A stretch of DNA of 64,000 nt, from contig NW_017386025.1 in the NCBI RefSeq assembly GCF_000237925.1, positions 3,530,215 through 3,594,214 of the forward strand. Direction: 5' to 3'. This document shows, piece by piece, positions 1 through 28,900 of this stretch (positions are counted from its first letter, which is position 1; the number at the start of each line of letters is the position of its first letter). The notes beneath the pieces are model-generated. The model saw only the letters and a program-made list of their open reading frames with translations, did not search any database and was not told where the DNA came from. The DNA is from Schistosoma mansoni. Lineage: Eukaryota; Platyhelminthes; Trematoda; Strigeidida; Schistosomatidae. A program made the position numbers and the translations under genes.

Positions 1-651
1 ATGGAGTTTTGAAGTTTCGTTTTTTTTCTCATCACATTGTTCGGTACAATAAATTAAGTGCACAGTTCGGTTTACAAAACTGTGACTTCAAGATTGAGTT
101 CAATGGGGCTAGAAGTGAAAGAGTGATTTTAGAGTAATCATTTGTAATTTGACGTAATAAGTGTATAAGGCATTGGAACTAAAACAAACAATAATAGTAT
201 TAATCATGACTTTTTCATTGTATCTCTTAATAAGCAATTGTTTATATTGTCAGTTATTGAATTAATAACTCATCATTTAGCGTATAATAACTATTATGTG
301 CTATTTAATACTGATTAGTTAATCGTGTTTGAATATGAATGTAGGATTTAATTTGATGTTAACACTTACAACATCAAACCTTTATATCTTTAGTTGTTTT
401 AAACTACGATTCTCAATATATATATATATATTGGGGGCAGAATAATGGTAACTGAAGATTTTTTTGATTTATGTGTAGAACACTACTAAATTTCTGTTTC
501 AATCAATAAGTCTTCGAATTGCAACTATAACCTAAAGTTATTTACACTTTTTTGCAGGACCTATTGCGTAATTGTCACCAGTTTCATTATTGATTAGCTG
601 CTAATCTCTTTTATTTATTTCTTTTTTTTTTCTCTTGAAAAAAATATACAG
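1..651 (+). other. INO80 intron (left edge of window)
   Basis: AT-rich, with no exon recognised. It ends in a polypyrimidine-rich stretch and the tatacag acceptor. The upstream INO80 exons lie outside the window. Confidence 0.6.
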
Positions 652-16562
<15,911 letters not shown>

Positions 16563-17228
16563 GTGCTTATTGGAATAGGAATTATTTTATTATTATCAGT
16601 TATATTCTTTTGTCGCCATTGATATTTTGTCCGAAATTCTTCTTGGTTTCATCATTACCATAAACCAGATAATTTCGTAATGCATTTCTATAATTTTCTG
16701 AGCAAATAAATGTATATAGAGATAACGAACCACTTTAATTGGTGTATTTTCTATTAACAATTCGATGTTTTATTTTACAAAAATGAAAAGGAACTTATAA
16801 TTACAACATATTATGTATCCTATATTTTTTTAGTGTACCTTCAGCCTTTTACCGATTTTGTTAAAATGGAAATAAAAGCGATACCGTCAAGACATGCTAT
16901 GAATTTTACTCAGTCTCTTTAATATGTACATTTAGATAACAACACTATCGGGGTTTTTTTCTATTTTTTAATCTATTTCAAATAAAGAATGATGATAATA
17001 ATGGAAAACATGAACACTTTCAAATTCCCTGACTTGTAGATTTCTGCTAAGTAAAAAAACTAATTGTTACTTGTCAATAAACATCCATATTTATTAGTGA
17101 GATTGATACACAAGTTGACCAAATAATTATCACAGCCAAATTAATTAAAGTGTTGTAAAGAAAAAAGAACAAAATGCAAAAAAGATAAAGGCAATAACTA
17201 GGATGCAGAGAAAACAAATACAAATAAT
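16563..17228. other. Shared 3' UTR / intergenic space of convergent INO80 and EIPR1
   Basis: The stop codons of the two convergent genes are 666 bp apart. The plus-strand AATAAA at 16705-16710 suits INO80. The plus-strand TTTATT at 17090-17095 is AATAAA on the minus strand and suits EIPR1. No other coding signal is seen. Confidence 0.6.
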
Positions 17229-17406
17229 TTAGTAATCATTGGATTGTAATAAAATATTTAATTTGATTTGGTCTGGAACACGATTTATAAGAAAATTGCC
17301 ATCATAACTGATCGATGCAAAATACCATGCATCTACTGGACTCCACTCAGCTGCATATACACTTTCTTCATGTTGTTCCAAACGAGCGATTAAACCGTCT
17401 TCGTTT
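17229..17406 (-). CDS. EIPR1: EIPR1 terminal exon 9
   Basis: The acceptor is ttctgtatag. The exon encodes [18 protein letters not shown] and ends in [15 protein letters not shown] with a short extra tail. The INRVP..K..ILL end is the family's C-terminal signature. Confidence 0.94.
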
Positions 17407-20400
17407 CTATACAGAATAAGAAAAAAAACATACACACTATGTTGACAAAAAAGTTATTCACAGCTTAATATTCTTGGGAATTCTTGTGTCATATCGTTTA
17501 GTGTTTTAGATGTTACTTTAAGTAGGCCAACGAAACTACAATCAAGGTAAACTTATATTACATGATATAATGATTCAGAGTGGTAACATAATATATCATT
17601 GAAAGAGGGATGTTTATGATCAAAAGGTTTCAGTTCATAATCGGTCTTTTTTTCTCTTATCAACTGAATTTAGGTATCTAGTGAGTGATGTTTCTTCAAT
17701 ACGGTGGGATCAGCATTTCCAGTCGATATAAACTTGCTTACATAAAATCTACAGCAATGAAGAGATATTAATGCATTAATCAACAAGGTAATCGATGCTA
17801 TACCGTTTAGCCCCTAATGCTAGCGGGATCCTATTCAGTTCATGTTTGGATTGCTAACAATAAGCTATTTAAAACCATAATGCACCATCTTGCGTTATAA
17901 ATGTTAACTAGGTCATATAAAATCGATCATAATATAATATCAAATTAGTGTAGTTATTTCACTTCAGAGCATCATATACAGTTCGAAACGTCACTGAGAA
18001 CAACACTGTGGCACCTCATGTGTGACTTTATAAACTGGTATCAGTTTTTCGACGTTCTAAACTATGCCTTAAAGCCTAGAGTAAACAGATACATGACTAA
18101 GACATATCTCTATTCATTCAGAAGCAATGTGGAATCTGTTATATATATGCATTTGTTCAAGTTGCCACGGCATATTGAAACAGCGAAGTGGGATTATCAA
18201 AACAAATGTCCCAGTAGTAGAAGAAGTAAAAGAATAATTAGTAGAACTAACAACTAGGTATAGGTAATATGATTCGATAAGAACGAACTCGTGGGACAGA
18301 AAAGTATAAGATGGTTTCAAGACTCAAGATCTAAGGGGAAGTAGAGTGAATAAGTGCTCTATTGCGGCTGACTCTGTGCTTTGTCATTTGGTCACGATAA
18401 CCGCGCCAGGTATTCTGAACCTACCAACAGGGCTCAATGAAATAGTAAATGGCTTCATGGACTGATACTACATCCTGGTTAAGTCACTCTCAGCCTTTCT
18501 TCAATTTAATCCTACACCAGCCATCGCTGCTCGTCGAAGTGAAGGATAGTTATTTATATGTAGTAATTTCCCGACTATCTCAGTCGATAAAAATTCACTA
18601 GCTCATCAATCAACTTGCTATCTATTACCCTATGCCTAAGCCCAGCATCGCTCACTCGATAGGTCCTAACATGAACACGAGCAGTGTTTCGAATGCATCT
18701 ATTATTGAACACTTTACGAATGTGCTCTACATAGTGGTCGTGTCTCATAACCATGAAGTAAGATAGAGCGAACTATTAAGCAACAGACTCGCTCACTTAG
18801 CAGACGGATATGTCGCCAAAGCCACAAGTTGGCAAAAAACAACCGAGCTACCTGAATCCATCCTGACATTTTTATATGACACCAATCTGTCAGAGCTAAT
18901 GAGACTCAAAATAAATGATTGGTTAATGTGCTAAACTGCGGCGCCCTTATCGTCGTTTCAGACTCTGACTCAAGCCAGTGAGGCGCAAACAAACGCGTGC
19001 TCAAAATAAACCATATGCTCCAGGAGTGACGGTCTTCTACTAAGCATTTACAAGGATGGCGATATGACGTACTTGGGTCCTTCGTTGAGTTGATTTTAGT
19101 GGTTGCCATATTAGATGATCTCTCCGAATACAAATACAACAGACAGTTGTCACTATACGTTTGCTGAGCTGAGATTCTGCAAGACCCACCTGAGTGTCTT
19201 GCAGTTTGTTTCAGACTACCTACGTGGGCAATAAAATTACCTCCCAGGATTAATACGTCTAAGCATATAGCTTTTTGAAGGAGGCCAGGAAGCTTTTTGT
19301 AAAATTCATCTGGACTTCAGCCAGGGAGACACGAATAAAAAACAACAGCGTGTATCCGTATTTTTTCTGATTCCTCATTTTCCCATCTGGAGTGCTAGTG
19401 AAAGTGTGTGAGCGGTTTTCTCTTCGCACTTGTCCACATCATGGAAGGATTCTACTGATTGAGGTCCTTGAAAAGAGGAATGGATTAGTGGCTGTTTTGA
19501 TTATCTAGGAATACGATAGCAGAGCTCAAAAGGAAAGTGTCTGAGACTTTCCAAATAGAGTCTTTTTGAGTTCTTGATGTGTTAAGTCCGTACTTTTGAG
19601 TCCTTACTATTAAAGAAAAATCGATGGATAAGGGGATGTATGACATTTTTAGAGTCGACCTTTTCCAAACCCCTCATTCCGTTGTGAGGAGTAGCATCAC
19701 TGCAGATACTGGCTGTTTAAAGGAAACACCTTACTGCCTTCAAAACCCAGTACCGCCACCAGTAAGACTCCTCTTTTTAGTCTAACCCTTCCCAACTAAC
19801 CCGCCTGGAATGACAAGACCTGAAGGAACAAGTACTCCAGTCCATATAAAGCGATTAGGTCATCCCAATAGGCAAGTCCGACCAGCACTTCAAGGTAAAA
19901 ACTATGGCTAGGGCAAAATAATACTTGAAAAATTATAACTGCCTACCTGCCAACTTCATCTTCATGGGAACAAGATGAATGGTCATCAGGTTCATCTTGA
20001 AATTCTATTTGACTATGACCATTAGTCAACTGTTGATTCATGTCACTACTAAGAAGAGCATCAGACGAATAACTAGGTAAGTTGTATAGACAAACACGAC
20101 CATCACTTCCTGAAGAGAGAACAAGTTGGTCTCGTGTAGGATGATAGCGTACTGACCAAATCTGTAAGAAGGGAAGGATAACCTATTATTTTGATTTATC
20201 AATGAGAATACTCAAAATGTTCTCACTGTACTGGAAGACGGAACACATAAACACATATTTATTCATATTTGAAATATCTAATCGAATTAACACATCCAAA
20301 ACTAATTATTCTGCATTTGTCTTAAATTAATTTAATCCCTACTAACTATAAATAAATATTACAAGTGATAGCCGATTGTTAAGAAAAGTAAACGACAGCA

Positions 20401-23400
20401 TATCAGACATATGAAATGAATGTTACTCCACATTAATAACACAATTGAACAGTAACGTGTTTGACATGAAATCAAAGGGCACTGACCTCAGTTCTTCATG
20501 AGGTCAGGAATGTGATCTGATGAGGAATCCCACACACGGTTGAAGAAACTTTGAGATAGTTCTCGAATTGAAATAACGTACGAGTATGATTGTTATGTAA
20601 TGTACATCATTTACCAATTGTAAGAATTAGGCTTTGAGGCACATTGTGTGACTTTTGATGATGTCATCTGGTTTGCCAAAATGAAACAGAGGTGTCAGAA
20701 CATGCGACCTGGCATTTCTAACTAATTTAGCTACTGCTCATTACAGGTATATATACACAAAACATAGATCTCGAAATATGAGTAATTTTATTATCAGAGC
20801 TTAGAAACAGCTTATTGATATTGAAAGATTAGCAGGCATTTATAAGCATATATACATTTTGATAAGTTGGACACCATGACAATATTAAGATTACGATTTA
20901 ACCATCAATGCTTCCGAAATATCACTCAGTTATAATGGGAACTAGTAAGTGAGAGATAAATAAATCATGATTTTTGGCACGAAAGATAATAATCGAGAAG
21001 TAATGTTTACTTATCCAGTGATTATCTATGAGGACGTACGATAAGAAATGCATGGAAACATTCCCATGTCAAGACATAAAACTAAATAACAAAGCTAATG
21101 AGCACTAGTCTGGATTGTCTGAAGAACTCTAGACCTATAATTTTAAAAAGTATGGCTTTGAACCAAACAATCAGAATTAAGATAGCGTCCCATGGATTTT
21201 GCGCGAAATTGAAAGTGTGTCGCAAAATAGCCTGTATATTATTTTTAACTAAATGAAAATTGATGATACACGGTTCCTAAAATTTTCGGTTTTGACTGAA
21301 ATATCTACCACACAGACAAATGGTGAATATAACACGGTACTTAAGTTTAGTTACAAGGAATACCTGTTGTTGATGCAGATATTGTGTTTAAATGCTTGGT
21401 ATGGATCAATGCACAGTCGATGGCGTTCAAGCAGCTCAATAGTATTTTCCCACTATAACCTCTGACACGCAATATCAACCCTAAAGTAAATAACAATGTT
21501 CAAAGTATTATTTCATTATAGCTGACGTCAGTTAGCGATGAAAACTAACCTTAATTAATAATCGCAATTTATAGTTCTAACTTAACTGCTATTCCATAAC
21601 GTAAGCCTTTATTTATTCATTACAGCTAACGCCGATTAATGATGAAAACCATGTAAGGTTATAACCCTTACCCGCAAGGCTAGCCCAACTAACAATACAT
21701 AAACCTAACCATTTTTTCTTTACCACAATTAAAAATTTGACATGTATGGGTCAATTAGTTGTATCATAACCATTATTCTACTGTAATTCTACTGTTCTTT
21801 ATTATTAGCTGTTTTATAACTACGCAGTGCTTTTTGATTGGTTGGTAATTCGACCAGGGTCATCAGTATAATATGCTTTCACCTTCCTTTTTTGGATTAA
21901 CTTGAAGTGGTAATAAGCGCGTAGTGCGAGATTGATACGTTTATCGTTTAAAGCTGCAATTCCGAAAAAAACTTTGAAAGCTAATGAATGTTACACAAAG
22001 TCAATAAAATAAAAATACATGTCATTAAATTGACTTCGAAATATGTGCTAGGAGTAGAACATCGAAAAAGAAACTAACCCAATGAGAGTGAGATGCTATT
22101 GCGAACAAAGGTTGAACAGTTGGTTCCGTGCCATATTGCATAATCCTTTCAGATGCATTTGGAATAGCTGTGTTTTTTGCTGAAACAGCGGCAGTAGTAG
22201 ACAGGCAGCGATATCTTGTGCGTAAATAGCGAAGATCCCAAAGTCTCATGATTCCATCGTCTCCACCAGATACTAACAGATTAGGACGATGAGGATTGTA
22301 ATCAATGTCTCTGACACATGGCCAATGGGCATTTTCCATCCAAAAACTAGGCCTTTTAGGAAACAGAATATTTTTATACAGCATATTAATTTATTTTAAC
22401 TAGTTACTAGTTGTTCTTATAAACATAGATTAAAAATATAAAACATTTGGAATGATTTGATCAACAATTTCTTCCTAAATTAGTTATTAACATTCACCGT
22501 TCCCATATGAAAATAGATCAGACGTCTAGTTTTTTGAACATGTACACATTACACACCTTGTCTTACTTTCAAGCAGCAAAACACAGTACTTAACTGAAAC
22601 TTAAGTATGCTTCTAGTCCGTGTTTAATTTCACACTCGAATCACAAGTTAGACAATCAATCCAATTATGAAGTTTTGGACAAATATGAAATTTAGCTGAT
22701 GGTTTATACTTTTGATGAACTGGTCAGTAACTGGCGTATTCTTATACGTCACTGGCTTACACGTCTTTACCTTTCAAATTCTCAACTAAACACACCTAAG
22801 TTAGAATGATGCAATAATGGATCACTGAAATCAATAAACGAGATTAACTTACTTCATACATCGAACATCCCATCCTAATACACCATCATCAAAAGCTATC
22901 GCAAGTTGATTTGAATGTTCATGTGGAGACCAACGAATAGCGTTAGGTGATGCAATAGTCGATAAACAACTAGTTGATGACTTCATATTTGTACGTAAAT
23001 TATCACTTGGAGATGAGGGTGGTAAATATAACTGTACACTTGTACTGATTTGATAATCACTAGAATTTGAATTTGATGGAGCTTGAAGTATGACTAAATA
23101 GCTTGTGGTTGCAGTGGTTACAAGGGAAGAATAAGCAGCTGAACTGTAAATATATTGTAGGAAATATATAAGATAAACAAAACAGTCTATAAGGAAAAGT
23201 TTGTGGAAATCATACAATTTAAAAATAGTTTATATCGTAAGTTAGTTTTGATTAAACAACCACGGAAAACCAGCGGCAGTGGACAGCTATTTCGTTCTAG
23301 TATGACTTATTAGGTGTTATATATTACATTGTAATGGATCGAACTTAGAAAGCTCAGACCCTGTAATAATGATATTGCCTTTAGATCACTGAGTTGATAT

Positions 23401-25935
23401 TCAATGATTCCTATTTCCAACTTCCTTTAACTGGTGAAACTGCGTGATCATTAACCAATGTCGATGACAAATTTAGGGGTTTCAGTCAGTCAGTCACAAC
23501 GTAGAACTTCGTACGTACGTACGTACGTACATCAGTTCAAGTTGCCATACCACATTAGCACAGAGATGCAGTTGTCGATTCAAATCCCATACTCGTAGAG
23601 GTAGTGAGAGTATAAACAGTAATCCGAAAGATTAGGGTTTGGAGATGTTATTCAAGCAGTATAATACAGTGAAATAAATTTGGAAGGAGAAAAAGAAATG
23701 GACATGAAGAATTCAGAAGATTAGAATTTTGCAAAACACAAAGAGTGGATGCACCTTCGCTATTGCAAACGATTTTGAGCCATGTCATTCAAGGTCTCTA
23801 ACCATCGGTTGCTATCATCTCGCGGATCCCAACCAGGTAGTCTACACCTACCAACATGGCTCAGTCCACTTGTCACTGACTTCATGGATTTGTGCCACGT
23901 TTTGTTCTGGCCGCCACTAGCTTTCTTTCAACCTACTCCTACACCATAAAACATTGCACGTCGCAGCAATCGGTGCTTGGGAATACGTAACACGTGTCCC
24001 AGCCATATCAACTGATGAAGTTCCACTACTTCACCAATCGATTTGCCATCCTCACCTAGTACCCGTCTCCTAACAACTGCATTACTGCACTACATTTTGC
24101 ATTTCGAATGGGGAGAATCGCATTCCGAACATGCCCGCATAGTTGCTTAAATTTTAAATTGGTGTGAATGATTCATAAAGCAAATGGTGATACAAAAAAA
24201 TAGATCAAGTGTAAAAAAGTTACTTACCCAGGCATTTCAACAGGTGGTCCGACAACACAGGCTAAATCAGAGCACGTACTAGATGGATGTGATGTAATCC
24301 TGTAAATTAAAAAAATGAAGGAACTTTTAAAAGACTTCGCATATAAGTAGACTAATTCAATGACTATCGCAGAAAATTCGACATTTCTACTGTCTTTAAA
24401 CCAAATGAAGAGTGGGAATTACGAGAATAATATAGTCAAAGAAGGGTTATCAATTCGATACCATTATAGATATCAAATTATATGTAAAATATCCTGCAAA
24501 AAGTAACATTATATCATGATGCTATTTCCAAGGGAACAAACTATCATTAGACTATGGATGTCATACAGTGATTAGACTAAAAATATCTGATTACAAGTGG
24601 ATTGTTTATTATAAGTTGAGCAAAGTGTAGGATTTAAAAGTCGCAGGTTGGAATATGATGGCGAATCACCAGTTTCCTAAATACATGGTATATCCAGTTA
24701 AATTTGTATGACACTTCGCTGAATATTACTGGAGTCAATCTAGAAAATGCATTGGCTTTTTTTGCTGATAATTCATTACTAGAATGACAATTTATAACCT
24801 AGATAATCATTTGTATATTTGATTCAATGGCATTCAGCAAATTCTTATTTATGATAACCAACATGGCAAAAGTGTTTACATTTTAACAGCGCTCTATACA
24901 ATAAGAAACAGAAACAAAAGACAGAAAAAAATCGGTGCAAAATGGATAAAGATATCATTTGTCTGTGAGCGTTTGAATCTTACCGTTGTTGATGTTGAGG
25001 ACTGAATTTTGATCAGTCTCTCTTGGTATAAATACTTATGACTTAACAGCAATATCGAAGCAATCCGCTCAAGATGTAAGCATGCCAAAAGAGACTGATC
25101 GAAATCCAGTCCTTAACATTAACAACTAGAAGACTACAAAATTTACGGAAAAACAGTAAGATTCATCCCCGTTATATAAACCAGTGATTATCTAGACTAA
25201 GTAGTTTATCTTGCAACGCGTTAGACATTCAAACTGAACAGTACTAGACTCGAGTCACAGTGTGAACATCAACACTGTGATGCAGGTACACCCAGTCGAC
25301 GAGTCCCAAATAGAAAGAAGTAGGTATACTGAATCCCACTGCTAGCCACTACCTGTCTTTACTGAGACAGATAGCAAAAACTTATCCCCAGATGATAAAA
25401 AGACGAGAATGTAAGTACATTTATGAAGGATGTTACTGATAAATATTAATCAGAATAACTTTAATTGAAAAATTTCTATGCCAGATGTACGATAAAACTC
25501 ACTTCGCACGTAAGTTAGTAGTGCAAAATTCACAGGCATCGGTTTCATGTAAATTTTTTTATGATTCCATTAAATAATCCCAGAATGGCTTATAATTTCC
25601 TAACTACAATATAATGATAAAATAAACTCATACATTCAATACTATAAAACTGACTCGTTTTCGTTATACAAAACAGAAAATATTTACCTTTTGATGCTAT
25701 GATATTTATCTAATGGTAGTGTAGTTATATAATCCAATGAATTATTCGGTGTAGATGAATTATTGTTATCTACTGGTGATTTCGATAGATTTGATTCAAT
25801 CATCGCATCGTCCAACACAGTTTCGTTAAGATTAGGTATTCTCCAAAGTCGAGCACAATTACGAAGCTCTGGTCGTTCATTTGAATCTATGTAATGTAAA
25901 CAAGGCAAATTAAGTAGAATATTCTTGTGATAGTA

Positions 25936-25984
<49 letters not shown>

Positions 25985-28900
25985 AAAAAATAGTTACCTT
26001 GACTGTTTGGTTTAGTGACTTAATTCCACGTGTTCGGTTTCGTGTTAGTTTATAGCAATTATTTGTGGTATGTTTTTTAAAATGCGCAATGAAACACTTG
26101 AAACTTATTAGCTAAATTTACTTGAATATTTTGGTGACTATATCTGAAATTTTCAATAAGATTCTATCTTCATTTATTGAACATCTGGGTGGATGTTATT
26201 TGCACACATTGCACCACAAATAAAACTACGGACAGGTGCGATTAACACAGTTAGATCCAGTAAATGTTCACAGTAGGAGGCACGTGTATTCAAGTGAGTC
26301 TTGGATTCCGATAATATCCACTATCTAAAATATCTCTAACTTATAGGTACATGAAATATCACGGGATCCACTAAAGGATTTTATTCGCCAACAGACATTA
26401 ATCAGGTGCAGTCCTGAATATCAACAACGGGAATATACAAAACATAACGAAAAATTTTTAACGACGAAACTATGTTTATTTCTGTTAGATGTTTGAACTC
26501 ATGCATATGAGTCGGTTCCAAGTTATCACTCATATTCATCAGAAATGTCACGCAACTTTGTAATTGAATTCTACTACTTCGTTTTGGCTCACATATTTTT
26601 ATGAGGTTTATTCAGTTGCATAAATCGAAGTAGAATAGCGTTCGAACTTGGGGTCAAAGAACTGAAAGTCAAGTGCAAAAGATGAAAATAGAGGAAGGTA
26701 ACTGGGCGACCAAGTCGTCATTTAGCCGATAAACGACAAGACATTAGACACAATTACTAAAGGTGAAAAATTAACATAGTTGCATTCCACTGAGTTCTTT
26801 TTCTGACCTTTGTTTATAACTTTGAAAACAATAAATCATGTTTAAGTGACAGACTACGTAGTATAGTTCTCCATTCTGTTTACACTATGATAAAAAACCC
26901 AACCTATCATTCTTTTGATGTAGAACTGCTTAACTGTGGGTTCAAATTTTAATAAAGGAAATAAAGAGTAGTATCTAAAAACAATCATTTCAATCCGAGG
27001 TTCCGTTTGGAAGGGCTTCAAATCAATAAATATATGAAAAGTTCTAATAGTCGATGGATTTTAGTTTATCAGAACAAAAGAGTTTTCAGTAACAAAAACT
27101 TGAATCGAAGCCTCAGATTCTAAAGACTCATTCAACAAAATATTAACACCTTTGTTAAATATGAAAAACTGTTATCACGGAAAATACTTGTTTCAATTAA
27201 ATTGAACATAGAAAGCAATCCATTTCCTTGATAATATATTTTTAAGGCAAACTTTAACCATTAGTTCTGTGTATGATGAAAAGTCATTAGATTCGAATGA
27301 ACGAGTATGAAACTACTTGCAACTTCAATAAAACATTCTACTTGTAATCTGTCCTAACAATAAAGGTACATATTTGTATCTGAATCCCTATAACAATAGT
27401 AAATACCCATCGGCTTATCCTTCTTTAGTTAGTATTCATCTATCATCCTGGTAAACTGATAAGCGTACACCAGCATTACTGTTTGAATTTAGAGTATAGT
27501 TGAAAGTTATGTCGGTATAAGCTTTATTATGAGTCACCCGTTAATAGTAAAATCTTCAAAACAAGTATCCGTATAAGAAATTTCATATGCTAACAAAACT
27601 TACATGATGCTGACACTGATATAAAGCAATCTGGTTTAGATGCCAATGTAACCAATGAAGTAACCTCTCCATTCGGATGTGCAAAAGTCTGTTTTTTCAA
27701 GTCGATATCTAATGACTCCACGAGTGTTACCAAAGTGATCTACCAAAAAATGTGGAAAGAAAACAAGCGTAATCAAAAACTCGATGAACTGATTACGTAT
27801 AATTTACTGAGTTCTTTAGGAAAATGAACACTTAAATGGATATACAAACGGATAAATGAGCGATTGTTAGACATCCTTTGGAATCAGAATTCCATGGAAA
27901 GTAAATATAGTGAGTACAGACGCTTTTTTCAGTAACTGGGTACTACGCCAGATAATTGATACTACTCAGTATATGATTGGGTTAATACCAAAATGTCACT
28001 GCAATGGCTGGTTTTTAGTCTGGACTTTGAGCCGCACTTATCACAATGATGTCCAATCTGACAACGACATTCAGAAATCAATCACTCAACGACTGAACAC
28101 CGTTTAAATGAGATAGAATTCTGAACAAAGATGAGCTGTTAAGTGAGTTAAAGATCCAAATAAGGACAAAAAAGTGTGTACAATAAGAAAATAAAACGAA
28201 GTGAAATAAATCATATTTGAACATAAAATAAGTATGGTTATAACTTGTATGATTAGGGAAGCGAGTGGTTCGTTATCTTCACTGGTAATTATCGTTATTT
28301 CATTGAGGGTGCAGATACAATCTGAATACCAAAACTGAGGCAGGTGAATTTCTTATATCGATCTGTCTAGAACATTTTCTGTCCACCGAAAGGCAAGATA
28401 AGCTTGGAGCAAGCTAGAGCATGATCACAGTTCAGATAGACATTCCAAAAAGAGCGAGTCTTTTACACAAGCAAGTCAGTGCTAGCTGATCTCGGTGTGG
28501 TCAGCCTGAGTCTAAACTTGAGTTTCAGTAGGATGATGCCATGTGACACCGGCCATGAATGTGCTGGAAATCGGTACTGCCTAAAAAATGGTAATCGTCC
28601 ATGCAGAAGACAGTCACCATTATCTGACTTGCGATCATTAAGTACCACTGACCACCCAAGCGACTCTATTCTGTTCCCAAATCCGCAATACGATGAACCT
28701 TATTACGTAAGAATTTGTTTTGTTTGCACTTTTAGTTAAGCTGTATTTGAAACTAAATACTGTCTTTGTTTACTTATTTGATTACAGGGCTCTTTTTCCT
28801 TTCGTTTATCTGCAATATTATCATTCCTCTTAATATGACACACGTTTAATGCTGTTGCACCAAACCTCTTAATGCATTAGTAGACAAAACAAATATTGTT

